Positions 9,465-17,835 of a stretch of DNA of 64,000 bases are shown one piece after another. This DNA comes from Cohaesibacter gelatinilyticus. Its GTDB lineage: Bacteria > Pseudomonadota > Alphaproteobacteria > Rhizobiales > Cohaesibacteraceae. Made by a program: the position numbers and the translations under genes. The notes below the pieces were generated by a model. The model was not told where the DNA came from and did no database searches. It worked only from the letters and a program-made list of their open reading frames with translations. Position 1 is the first letter of the stretch. The number at the start of each line of letters is the position of its first letter. The stretch covers positions 1,550,001 through 1,614,000 of the forward strand of contig NZ_OBEL01000001.1 in NCBI RefSeq assembly GCF_900215605.1, given 5' to 3'.

Positions 9465-9731
9465 TAGGCTCTGGACCCATTAATTAAGTGCATTTTGCGA
9501 GAGCAATTTTGCCGATTGGCAAGAAGGAAAGCTGAGACAATGTGGTTCATTTTCGAGGCTTTCCGACGCAGCCAATGGTCAAAAGTGCCTCGCCCTTCGG
9601 GTTAGCCGTGAAGTACCCATCTATCGAACCAATGACTGCTATAAGGGAACCACCCTTATTTTGTCATTGGTTCATCTATATGAATACTTCACGGCTAACA
9701 GAATGTGCAGAACTAATGGGTCCAGAGCCTA
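9465..9731. repeat. Inverted repeat IR-c, 17 bp perfect arms 233 bases apart
   Basis: TAGGCTCTGGACCCATT at 9465-9481 is the exact reverse complement of 9715-9731. The arms enclose the triple hairpin IR-d. Outside both arms lie CCCTTT-type repeats, so the whole block has a symmetrical, element-like look. Confidence 0.8.
9601..9699. repeat. Nested triple hairpin IR-d
   Basis: Three perfectly paired stems stack in one 99-base structure: GTTAGCCGTGAAGTA (9601-9615) with 9685-9699; GAACCAATGAC (9626-9635 plus flank) with GTCATTGGTTC (9663-9673); and ATAAGGG (9641-9647) with CCCTTAT (9653-9659) around a 5-base loop. That is 33 paired bases separated by two internal loops. It would form an extended hairpin as RNA, or a cruciform as DNA. 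Confidence 0.8.
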
Positions 9732-9940
9732 GCTCCTTTTGGGACCTTTTGACCCTTTGAGACGGGGCGAAATCTGCAACAGAAGATACTTAACTTGAGA
9801 AGAGAAAAATTTTGCGCCAAATCGACCTTTTGGGGGTTATGGACCTTTGACCCCTTTGCACCCTTTGGACCCTTTTCGATTTTCCAATTCTCGTTATTTT
9901 CTGGACCTTTAGACCCTTTCGACCCTTTGAAAATGAGTAA
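9731..9940. repeat. Cluster of roughly 9-base CCCTTTGAC-type direct repeats
   Basis: Units of the form GACC(C)TTT plus one or two bases recur at about 9-base intervals at 9731-9761, 9823-9875 and 9903-9930; on the minus strand they read AAAGGGTCn. A smaller group is at 9438-9458, and related sequence appears at 10044-10062. Reading frames through them meet stops, so they are not a coding repeat. Confidence 0.65.
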
Positions 9941-10025
9941 AAGAAAGAAAAAACAACGATCGGGAGACGGGTATATACATGATACGCGCTTTTAAAACCG
10001 CCTCCCGATCACCATTTTTTGTTTT
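9940..10025. terminator. Putative bidirectional terminator downstream of amiC
   Basis: GATCGGGAGACGG (9958-9970) pairs with CCGCCTCCCGATC (9998-10010) at 12 of 13 positions. On the plus strand ATTTTTTGTTTTTT follows. On the minus strand, the direction of amiC, GTTGTTTTTTCTTTC follows. The loop of 27 bases is long for a terminator. Confidence 0.6.
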
Positions 10026-10099
10026 TTCTGATGAATTTTCAAACGGTCAAAAGGGTTGAAAGGTATCCCTTAAGCGCCGCCTTATGGAGTTATTGCACC

Positions 10100-11404
10100 T
10101 CAGCCACGTGGCTTGGATGGACCAAGCAAACCTGTTTGCTGAGATCCGCGCTTGGCAAAGAAGCGTTTGACAGAAGCAACAATGGATCGAATGGCTTTTT
10201 CCTGCCAGGCCTTGGAAGTCAATGCAGATTGATCTTGCCTGTTGGACAGAAAACCCAGCTCAAGCAGAACGCTCGGAATATCCGGCGCTTTCAACACGCG
10301 AAACCCCGCAGATCTGGCCGGGGTCTTGGACAATCGCACCGAGTTCTTCAAGGCTCCTACCAATGTTCTGGAATAAAGAGCCGAGTGATTGGCGGTTTCT
10401 CGTCTTGTCAGGCTGATGAGGATATCCGCAACAACATCATCTTCCTCTTCAATATGCATTCCAGCCAGCAGATCAGAGCGATTTTCTCGTTGCGCCAGCT
10501 GAGCTGAAACCTGATCTGAAGCACGATCTGACAAGGTATAGACAGTCGCCCCTCTCACATAGCTTTCACGAACAGAATCTGCGTGAATGGAGATGAACAG
10601 ATCTGCTTCTCGCGCTTGAGCAAAATTGACCCGACCGCCCAGCGAAATGAATTTGTCGCTTTCACGGGTCAGGATCACCTGCACACCAGCTTCTGCTTCA
10701 AGATGCTTTTTAAGAACCTTGGCAAATTTCAGCACAAGTGCACTTTCTTTGACGCCAGAGGCTGAGACCGCACCAGTGTCAATACCCCCATGCCCCGGAT
10801 CCAGCACGACAACAGGCCTACCATTCTTCGCTCTTGCACGTGGCAATGGAACAGATTCGACAAGTTTGGATTGGCTGGACCGCTTGCCATTTCGCCCCAC
10901 ATGCAAAACCTCTTGCAATGAAGAAGCCGTAAATTGTTGCTCGGACACAGCTTCCAGCTCCACAACGGCACGTGCTGGATTCCCATCAACTGACGGCAAT
11001 CCAAAAGCTTTGGCTATTCTGGCAGGCCCCTTCAGATCCAGAACCACCCGAGAGCGCCCCTCATTGATCACTCCAAAACGGAAATTGCTGACCAATCCGC
11101 GTTCCACTTGCGCAATCCCTTGCGCCATCTCAAATGAAACTGCAGGCAGGTCCATCACCAGCCGATAGGGTTTTTGCAACAAAAAGGCCGTAAACGGCAT
11201 TGGTCCGGATATATCCAGAACAAATCTGGCTTGCTTCAGATCACCTGCGGTACGTGCAGCACTGATATGAACCTGCTCTTCCTGATTGTTTACACTTTGC
11301 GCCTTGGCACTTTCACCGGCTGTGAGAGCAAGGCAGAACATCATACCAACCATGAAACAGCAGGTTTTAATCATCTGACCAATTCTAGAAACACATATAG
11401 GCAT
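10100..11404 (-). CDS. amiC: N-acetylmuramoyl-L-alanine amidase (AmiC-type, AMIN plus Amidase_3)
   Basis: A periplasmic zinc amidase of 434 residues that removes stem peptides from septal peptidoglycan during daughter-cell separation. A hydrophobic signal sequence ends near residue 36. An AMIN domain (about 45-155) should target the protein to the division site, and the Amidase_3 domain runs from about 197 to 425. The zinc and catalytic residues are visible: H205 in 'DPGHGGIDTGA', E220, H274 in 'SIHAD' and E382 in 'LLELGFLSN'. The start chosen is the ATG at 11404; an internal ATG at 11374 would also leave a signal peptide. The gene is divergent from rne. Confidence 0.94.
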   Translation of the reverse strand: MPICVSRIGQMIKTCCFMVGMMFCLALTAGESAKAQSVNNQEEQVHISAARTAGDLKQARFVLDISGPMPFTAFLLQKPYRLVMDLPAVSFEMAQGIAQVERGLVSNFRFGVINEGRSRVVLDLKGPARIAKAFGLPSVDGNPARAVVELEAVSEQQFTASSLQEVLHVGRNGKRSSQSKLVESVPLPRARAKNGRPVVVLDPGHGGIDTGAVSASGVKESALVLKFAKVLKKHLEAEAGVQVILTRESDKFISLGGRVNFAQAREADLFISIHADSVRESYVRGATVYTLSDRASDQVSAQLAQRENRSDLLAGMHIEEEDDVVADILISLTRRETANHSALYSRTLVGALKNSVRLSKTPARSAGFRVLKAPDIPSVLLELGFLSNRQDQSALTSKAWQEKAIRSIVASVKRFFAKRGSQQTGLLGPSKPRG

Positions 11405-12229
11405 CTCGCGTTTGCCACTTTCTCACATCTGGATATTTCGGACTGATGGATCAAGATTGCACAATTCACACTGTTTCACAGCGATTGAGAGTCTGCTTAT
11501 CTCTCTTAGACAATATGAGCTACAGGTTAACCCCATCTTGACGATAAACCGCTATAGGAAAATCAGGGAAACCAAAAGCAAATCATGATCGAGAGATGTA
11601 TTTTTTATGCTGCTTCAAACAGTTGTGCTTGCATATCGTCTTCTGGATCCCTACAAAGACAATTGAGTATGTATATTTTTGGTGACCCCGATTCGGCACT
11701 TTGCAATAGCTCTGACTGGCAAAATCCAGTGAGGAGTCAGGACATTATACCTGAGCGAGACATAGAGGCCCTCCTTCCTTTGGAGAAGTACCGTCCCCTC
11801 GCCAATCCCGGCAAAGACAATCGTGACTGGCCCTCGAAATATAATTAGCTCATATCAGATCAGGTCTGTTTGGAAAGTTATCCCAAAATTTTCAGTCCGA
11901 TCACCAGATTTTTCGCTTTGCCTGCGCCGATAAAACCGGGATGCGAGCCAAAGCCAATTGAGAGTTTTCTGCCAGTACCATGTGCCGGCAGTTGTGAAAA
12001 TTGAAACAAGAGGATCCGGCTCACCTATGCGCCACTGCCTTTCACACAAGATCGAGAGCAACCTGTCAGCTTCCATGCTGCACTTTGCCGATCGTGAACG
12101 CATGTATTCGGCGTATATCAATCAGACCGGGTCGTCATCAGATAAAAGCGATGAAGCGCGAACCTGCCGAGTACTGGACCCACCAGTCAGAACGGTTGTC
12201 GGCGCGCGTTGTCGTGGAGACTTTTCCTT
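11405..12229 (+). promoter_or_regulatory. Divergent region and long leader of rne
   Basis: There are 825 bases between the divergent amiC and rne starts. Long, structured leaders that allow RNase E to control its own mRNA are known for rne in enterobacteria; the same role here is inference. An 87-codon frame at 11585-11848 has no recognisable domain or good ribosome binding site and was not accepted. A TTAA-N7-TTGAC sequence at 11527-11542 is one base from a CtrA-type site. Confidence 0.45.
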
Positions 12230-14794
12230 ATGGCAAATCAAATGCTCGTTGATGCGACGCATCCGGAAGAAACCCGGGTGGTTGTCGTTCGCGGCAGTCG
12301 GGTTGAAGAATTCGACTTCGAGTCCGCCAATCGCAAGCAATTGCGTGGCAATATCTATCTAGCCAAGGTCACCCGCGTGGAGCCGTCGCTTCAGGCGGCT
12401 TTCGTTGACTATGGTGGCAATCGCCACGGCTTTCTTGCATTCAGCGAGATTCATCCAGACTATTACCAAATTCCTGTCGCTGATCGTCAGGCTTTGCTGG
12501 ATGAAGAGAAGGATAGCGATAACGACGCTCCCGACAATTCTGAGAATGATGAAGCACCTGCGCAAACAGCCAAAAACCCTGGTGATGAGTCGGTCGCAAC
12601 CGATCCTGAAGGCAAGTCTGCATCTGACGAAACCACTGATGAAAACGGCGACAGCGTAGAGCAAGTAGGCGCTGAAGACGCCATGGAAGAAGTGCCGGAG
12701 CGCTCCAGTCGCCGTCGCACACGCCAGTATAAAATTCAGGAAGTGATCAAGCGACGTCAGATCCTTCTGGTTCAGGTGGTAAAGGAAGAACGTGGCAACA
12801 AGGGCGCAGCTCTTACCACTTACCTCTCCCTGGCAGGCCGCTATTCCGTGTTGATGCCAAATACCGCACGCGGCGGCGGCATCTCTCGCAAGATCACCAA
12901 CGTGGCCGACCGTAAACGCCTGAAGAAAATTGCATCCGAGTTGGATGTTGCTGATGGCATGGGTGTCATTCTACGCACGGCTGGTGCATCTCGCACCAAA
13001 GCCGAAATCAAGCGTGACTTTGAATACTTGCTGCGCCTTTGGGAAAATGTTCGGGATCTGACCCTGCAATCTGCAGCCCCGCTTCTGGTTTACGAAGAGG
13101 GATCCCTGATCAAACGCTCCATTCGAGATCTCTATAACAAGGATATCGAACAAGTCCTTGTATCGGGCGAAGATGGCTATCGCGAAGCCAAAGATTTCAT
13201 GCGCATGCTGATGCCAAGCCATGCCAAGAATGTTCAGCCCTATCGGGAAGCGCAGCCAATTTTCACCCGCTATGGAATTGAGCCACAACTTGATGCGATG
13301 TTCTCACCACAAGTCACCCTCAAATCCGGTGGTTATATCGTTATCGATCAGACCGAAGCGCTCGTCTCCATTGACGTGAACTCCGGCCGTTCAACACGCG
13401 AGCACAATATCGAAGACACCGCGCTTTCCACCAACCTGGAAGCTGCGGAGGAAATTTCTCGTCAGTTGCGCCTGCGCGACCTTGCCGGTCTCGTGGTTAT
13501 CGATTTCATCGACATGGAAGAAAAGCGCAACAACCGTGCTGTTGAGAAGCGTCTGAAAGATTGTCTGAAATCTGACCGGGCTCGTATTCAGGTTGGCCGC
13601 ATATCCCATTTCGGCCTGATGGAAATGTCCCGTCAGCGCATCCGCACCGGTGTGTTGGAAAGCACCATGGACCCTTGCCCGCATTGTCATGGCACCGGCC
13701 ATGTGCGCGCAGCAGCGTCTGTTGCCTTGCTTGTTCTACGTACCATCGAAGATCATCTGCTTCGTGGGGTTGCCCATCATCTTTTGGTCAAGACACGCAC
13801 AAATGTTGCGCTCTACATCCTCAACCAGAAGCGTGGAAATCTGGCAGAGTTGGAACTACGTTTTGGTATAAGCATAACCATTGAGGTTGAAGAGAATCTC
13901 GAAGGCAAGCATCTGGAAATCGAGCGCGGTGAGCCGCTTGAAAAGCCGGTTGCACCAACCCAGACCGTTTCCATGCTGACAACCGATAGCCTTGACAGCG
14001 ATGAGAGCGAAGAAGACGAACGTGGCGACCAGGAACAGGAAAGCAGTTCCAAGCGTCGCCGTCGCCGTCGCCGCCGTAAGAAACCATCCTCTGCTGCCGA
14101 GGCACAGAACGAGACAACGTCAGAAGAAGATTCAACAGATTCTGATGAAGGCGAATCTGAAGCCAACGAAGATGAAGCATCAGAAGACGGCAAGGAAGAT
14201 CGCCCAAGAAAGAGCCGCCGCCGTGGTCGTCGTGGCGGCCGTCGCAATCGTCGCAATCGCAATGGTGAAGAAGGCGAAGGATCTGAAAACGATACTGAAA
14301 CACAGAGTGCTTCTGAAGACGAGGAAGATGCTCCTGCTGAAGCAGAAGGCTCCAGCGCTGACAGTGATGCATCTGAAACAGAAGCAGCACCAGTTGAAGC
14401 TGCTGAGGCTTCTTCCGGAGATACTGCAAGTGCTGATGAAAGCGTGACAGAAGCCAGCTCTGATGAAACACCAGCTGAGGAAGCATCAGAAGAGAAAGCT
14501 GAGGCAGCACCTGCTGAGACAGCACCTGCAGCAGAAGTATCTGAGAGCGTATCTGAAGCTGAGTCAGAGGCTGTTGAAGCTCCTGCAGAAGCAGCAGTGG
14601 AAGCTGAAGCAGCGCCAGTTGAAGAAGGCGAGGAAACGTCTGAAGCAGCAGCTGCCCCAGAAGAAGCTGAAGCTGCTGAAGAACAAGCAGCTGAAAGCAG
14701 CGAAGCACCAAGCGAGCCTCAGGTAGAAGAAAAGAAAGAGGAAGAGCCTCGTCCCAAGCGTAGTGGCTGGTGGCAGAAAAGCGGCTTTCTATAA
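12230..14794 (+). CDS. rne: Ribonuclease E
   Basis: The main mRNA-decay and rRNA-processing endonuclease, 854 residues. The alphaproteobacterial N-terminus 'MANQMLVDATHPEETRVVVV' begins at the ATG at 12230, preferred over a TTG 21 bases upstream. The S1 domain holds a long acidic insertion (about residues 85-165), usual in this group. Catalytic aspartates are D382 ('SIDVNSG') and D425 ('VIDFIDM'), and the Zn-link is C483/C486 ('CPHCHGTGH'); their spacing equals that of E. coli D303, D346, C404 and C407. The C-terminal third is disordered, with two arginine-rich RNA-binding blocks, an Ala/Glu-rich tract and a conserved-looking 'RSGWWQKSGFL' end, as expected of a degradosome scaffold. Confidence 0.97.
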   Translation: MANQMLVDATHPEETRVVVVRGSRVEEFDFESANRKQLRGNIYLAKVTRVEPSLQAAFVDYGGNRHGFLAFSEIHPDYYQIPVADRQALLDEEKDSDNDAPDNSENDEAPAQTAKNPGDESVATDPEGKSASDETTDENGDSVEQVGAEDAMEEVPERSSRRRTRQYKIQEVIKRRQILLVQVVKEERGNKGAALTTYLSLAGRYSVLMPNTARGGGISRKITNVADRKRLKKIASELDVADGMGVILRTAGASRTKAEIKRDFEYLLRLWENVRDLTLQSAAPLLVYEEGSLIKRSIRDLYNKDIEQVLVSGEDGYREAKDFMRMLMPSHAKNVQPYREAQPIFTRYGIEPQLDAMFSPQVTLKSGGYIVIDQTEALVSIDVNSGRSTREHNIEDTALSTNLEAAEEISRQLRLRDLAGLVVIDFIDMEEKRNNRAVEKRLKDCLKSDRARIQVGRISHFGLMEMSRQRIRTGVLESTMDPCPHCHGTGHVRAAASVALLVLRTIEDHLLRGVAHHLLVKTRTNVALYILNQKRGNLAELELRFGISITIEVEENLEGKHLEIERGEPLEKPVAPTQTVSMLTTDSLDSDESEEDERGDQEQESSSKRRRRRRRRKKPSSAAEAQNETTSEEDSTDSDEGESEANEDEASEDGKEDRPRKSRRRGRRGGRRNRRNRNGEEGEGSENDTETQSASEDEEDAPAEAEGSSADSDASETEAAPVEAAEASSGDTASADESVTEASSDETPAEEASEEKAEAAPAETAPAAEVSESVSEAESEAVEAPAEAAVEAEAAPVEEGEETSEAAAAPEEAEAAEEQAAESSEAPSEPQVEEKKEEEPRPKRSGWWQKSGFL

Positions 14795-14820
14795 GATCCG
14801 CTCCTTCTTCCGGAAATAAG

Positions 14821-14856
14821 AAAAGCCGCATCGAGATTTCGATGCGGCTTTTCTTT
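14821..14856. terminator. Intrinsic terminator of rne
   Basis: AAAAGCCGCATCG and CGATGCGGCTTTT form a perfect 13 bp stem with a 6-base loop, followed by CTTTG. It also lies before the end of the convergent aminotransferase gene and can serve both. Confidence 0.92.
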
Positions 14857-14883
14857 GTTCGAATAGGTGAGCGAACTAGAGCA

Positions 14884-16041
14884 TTAGGCCAGCCATCCTC
14901 CCAGTCGACGCACGGCTTCTTCCATTGCACAATATGTGCCAGCAAAAGACAGACGCACATAACGATGGCCACGATCAACGTCAAAATCCGCGCCCGGCGT
15001 GATCGCAACCTTGGCCTCCTCAAGTGAACGCTTGGCAAAATCCATGGAATCATTGGTCAGATTGCCGATATCGCAATAGACATAGAATGCTCCATCCATA
15101 GGCATGAAGTTGCCCAGGCCGATCTTTGGAAGCTCCGCCATCAACAAATCTCTGTTTCTTGCATATCCGGCCTTGATGATATCCAACTCATCCGTTGCAT
15201 CAAACGCCGCGATTGCTGCCACCTGAGACAACATTGGCGCAGAGATATAGAGGCTTTGCCCCAAGCATTCGACAGAACGCAGAGCAGCATCAGGCAGCAC
15301 CATCCAGCCAATACGCCAACCAGTCATGCAGTAATATTTGGAGAAGGAATTGATGATCACCACATTGGGAGAATAGTGAAGAGCACATTCTGCTTTCATA
15401 TCATATTCCAACCCATGATAGATTTCATCGGAGATGAACCATATTCCCAACTCCTCACAAGTCTCTATCACTGCCTTCAAGGCATCCGCTTCCATGATCG
15501 TACCAGACGGGTTGGCAGGGCTGGCAATCAACACCCCTTTTATCGGGTTGCGTGCATGCTCCGCACGAATGGCTTCAGGCGTCAGACACCAGCGATCCTC
15601 TTCCTTGGTCTCCACTTCCACCACTCCCAGACCCAGCGCACCAAGAATGTTACGATAGGCCGGATAGCCTGGCGTTGGCAGAATGACCCTGTCACCAACC
15701 TCGAACAAAGCCAGAAAAGCCAAGTTGAATCCAGCACTTGAACCCGTTGTGACAGCAATGCGGTCCGGGTTTACTTCCAGTCCATGATGGGAAGAATAAT
15801 AAGCCGCAATTCTCTCCCTCAAGGATCGGATCCCAAGAGCATCCGTATAACCAATTCGTCCGTCCTGTAATGCTCTGGCCGCAGCATCCCGAACAATTTG
15901 CGGCGCAGGCGCTCCAGGCTGACCAACCTCCATATGCACGACATCCTGCCCGGCAGCTTCCAGTCGGTTGGCAGCAGACATGACATCCATGGCAAGAAAA
16001 GGCTGAATTGCCCCTCTATTTGACGTGGTCAGCATTGGCAT
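14884..16041 (-). CDS. PLP-dependent class I/II aminotransferase
   Basis: A 385-residue fold-type I aminotransferase of the aspartate aminotransferase superfamily. The Schiff-base lysine is K235 in 'NSFSKYYCMTGWRIGW'. N177 ('SPANPSG'), D205 and Y208 ('SDEIYHG') bind the cofactor, and the arginine of 'YVRLSFAG' would hold the substrate carboxylate. Substrate specificity cannot be read from the sequence. The ATG at 16041 follows AAAGGAAA; the ATG two codons later is equally possible. It is divergent from the M48 protease and ends against the rne terminator. Confidence 0.88.
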   Translation of the reverse strand: MPMLTTSNRGAIQPFLAMDVMSAANRLEAAGQDVVHMEVGQPGAPAPQIVRDAAARALQDGRIGYTDALGIRSLRERIAAYYSSHHGLEVNPDRIAVTTGSSAGFNLAFLALFEVGDRVILPTPGYPAYRNILGALGLGVVEVETKEEDRWCLTPEAIRAEHARNPIKGVLIASPANPSGTIMEADALKAVIETCEELGIWFISDEIYHGLEYDMKAECALHYSPNVVIINSFSKYYCMTGWRIGWMVLPDAALRSVECLGQSLYISAPMLSQVAAIAAFDATDELDIIKAGYARNRDLLMAELPKIGLGNFMPMDGAFYVYCDIGNLTNDSMDFAKRSLEEAKVAITPGADFDVDRGHRYVRLSFAGTYCAMEEAVRRLGGWLA

Positions 16042-16137
16042 TTTCCTTTGTGCATATTCTATCCCTATGCCATATTTTCACCTTGCTGAATTGGCATGAC
16101 TACCAAAGCGATACATGCTCTAACTGGCAAGGACAAC

Positions 16138-16159
16138 GGCACCAGAAATCACTGGTGCC
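16138..16159 (+). promoter_or_regulatory. Short perfect hairpin in the leader of the M48 gene
   Basis: GGCACCAG and CTGGTGCC form an 8 bp stem with a 6-base loop, ending 21 bases before the ATG and just before the ribosome binding site GGCAGGAG. It could shape translation, or be an operator. Confidence 0.45.
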
Positions 16160-16180
16160 AAAGGCAGGAGATCTAACCCG

Positions 16181-17632
16181 ATGGTTGACATAACAGACAT
16201 CCGCCAAGTTGGTAAAGGCTGCAACAAAAGGATTTCTGAATTCGCACAAGCCCTTGCACGAAGCTCCTTTACCCAAAAGGGACTATCATTGAGTTTGGCA
16301 GCAACCATCGCACTGACCACTATCGGTTTTGTACAACCTGCTGATGCTCAAGGGCGTAAAATTCGACTGGTGCGTGATGCTGAAACCGAAGAATTGATCC
16401 GCGATTATGCAAAACCGATTTTCAAAGCTGCGGGCCTGAAACCACGCAATGTTCGTATTCACTTGATCAACGATTCCCGTTTTAACGCCTTTGTTGTCGA
16501 TTCCAAACGCATGTTCATCAACACCGGCACGTTGGTTACCGCACAGACCCCCAATGAAGTGATTGGTGTCATCGCACATGAGACCGGTCATATTGCAGGT
16601 GGCCATCTGGTCCGGCTACGTCAGGCCCTGCGCGAAGCTCAAACCATTGCTGCGATTACCATGCTGCTTGGCGTTGGCGCAGCCGTAGCAGGCGCAGCAA
16701 CCCGACGAGACGGTGCAGCACAAGCAGGCACGGCAATTGCTTCTTCGGCCCCTGTACTTGCGCAGCGCACATTCCTGTCCTATGCCCGAACAGAAGAGAT
16801 AGCCGCAGACCGTGCTGCTTACCGGTATCTGGAGCGTACAGGCCAATCCACCAAAGGCATGTTGACAACCTTCTCGCGCTTCGCCAATCAAACCATGTTT
16901 TCAGGGGCACATATCGACCCATATTTGCAATCGCATCCTCTCCCCCGTGATCGCATCAGCCAGCTGGAGCGTTTGGCCAAGAAAAGCCGAAACTACAACA
17001 AGAAAGATAGCAAGAGCCTCTCATACCGACACGCTATGGTAAAAGCAAAGCTCGCGGCCTTCACCCAGAACGCCAAGCGCGTGATGAGAAAATACAAAGG
17101 CAATGATCTTCCCTCTCAATATGCAAGAGCGATCACCACTTATCGCCTGGGCAATCATCGCAAGGCTTTGAAGCTCGTGGATGCTTTACTGCGGTCCCAA
17201 CCCAACAATGCTTATTTCTGGGAACTTAAAGGTCAAATCCTGCTGGAAACCGGGGCGGGAGCAAAGGCAATTACGCCGTTAAATAAGGCGGTTGCTCTCA
17301 AACCCAACGTGTCACTCTTCCGAGTAATGCTGGGACAAGCCATCATATCCAGTGGAAACAGGGCAAATTACAAACAGGCAATCACTCATTTGCGCCGTGG
17401 ACTGCAAAAAGATCCGGATATTGCCGTAGCCTATCGCTTTCTGGCCCAGGCTTATGATGCTATCGGCAATCGAGCAGAAGCGGAACTGGCGACGGCCAAT
17501 GGTTATTTTGCCTCCGGCCAGATCGGCGCGGCAAAATCCCTGGCCACACGAGCCAAGAAGAAGCTGAAACGAGGCAGCCCCTCCTGGCTTCAGGCTGAAG
17601 ACATTCTTCTGTACAAAAAACCAAAAATCTGA
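16181..17632 (+). CDS. M48 family periplasmic metalloprotease with TPR repeats (BepA-like)
   Basis: A 483-residue exported protease. An unusually long N-terminal region precedes the hydrophobic signal (about residues 33-57, ending in 'ADA'). The zinc motif is HETGH (133-137), with the third ligand E206 in 'EEIAAD'. After a glycine/alanine-rich segment in the protease domain, the C-terminal half carries TPR-like helices (about 300-470). This combination matches BepA/YfgC, which checks and degrades misassembled outer-membrane proteins such as LptD or BamA; that role is inferred from the family. The ATG at 16181 follows GGCAGGAG. It is probably a single-gene unit, with the DsbA-like gene about 200 bases downstream. 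Confidence 0.9.
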   Translation: MVDITDIRQVGKGCNKRISEFAQALARSSFTQKGLSLSLAATIALTTIGFVQPADAQGRKIRLVRDAETEELIRDYAKPIFKAAGLKPRNVRIHLINDSRFNAFVVDSKRMFINTGTLVTAQTPNEVIGVIAHETGHIAGGHLVRLRQALREAQTIAAITMLLGVGAAVAGAATRRDGAAQAGTAIASSAPVLAQRTFLSYARTEEIAADRAAYRYLERTGQSTKGMLTTFSRFANQTMFSGAHIDPYLQSHPLPRDRISQLERLAKKSRNYNKKDSKSLSYRHAMVKAKLAAFTQNAKRVMRKYKGNDLPSQYARAITTYRLGNHRKALKLVDALLRSQPNNAYFWELKGQILLETGAGAKAITPLNKAVALKPNVSLFRVMLGQAIISSGNRANYKQAITHLRRGLQKDPDIAVAYRFLAQAYDAIGNRAEAELATANGYFASGQIGAAKSLATRAKKKLKRGSPSWLQAEDILLYKKPKI

Positions 17633-17835
17633 CCTCAAGATACTCATCTAAGGGCAAAACAGAACCATATCCCTCCCAATAGCGACTTATGCGACAGACC
17701 GTCACAATTTGGTGATTGCACGGCTTTGAACAGGAAATGACCAAATCTTTTCGCTATTGTGACCCACAAATCATGTGATCTAAATCCAGCCGGTTTTCAT
17801 CTTTCAGGCCGGAACCATACTTCAAGGATGCTGCC

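Larger units (their letters stand above)
8965..10099. other. 1.1 kb non-coding region between amiC and mrcA, rich in inverted and short direct repeats
   Basis: There is no convincing gene here. Short frames at 9298-9480 (minus) and 9795-9995 (plus) are low-complexity products of the repeats. The region holds at least five inverted repeats, clusters of a roughly 9-base CCCTTTGAC-type repeat, and a hairpin terminator near 9958-10010. Because amiC and mrcA are often close together in related genomes, this looks like an expanded or inserted intergenic segment. It must also carry the mrcA promoter. Confidence 0.6.

Noticed and set aside
9465-9731. Intact insertion sequence with terminal inverted repeats
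   Set aside because: The 17 bp arms are only 233 bases apart, no transposase frame lies between them, and no target duplication is evident; a MITE-like remnant remains possible.
9795-9995. 66-codon Pro/Phe-rich frame
   Set aside because: It is generated by the CCCTTTGAC repeats and ends in the terminator hairpin; other repeat units in the area are out of frame.
9134-10010. CRISPR array
   Set aside because: The repeats are short, irregular in spacing and not separated by uniform spacers, and no cas gene is near.
11585-11848. 87-codon frame on the plus strand before rne
   Set aside because: No recognisable domain and only a weak upstream purine tract; more likely part of the leader.
13821-15053. 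410-codon Leu/Gln-rich frame on the minus strand
   Set aside because: It is the antisense of the Glu/Ala-rich tail of rne, where repeated GAAGCA-type codons keep the opposite strand open.
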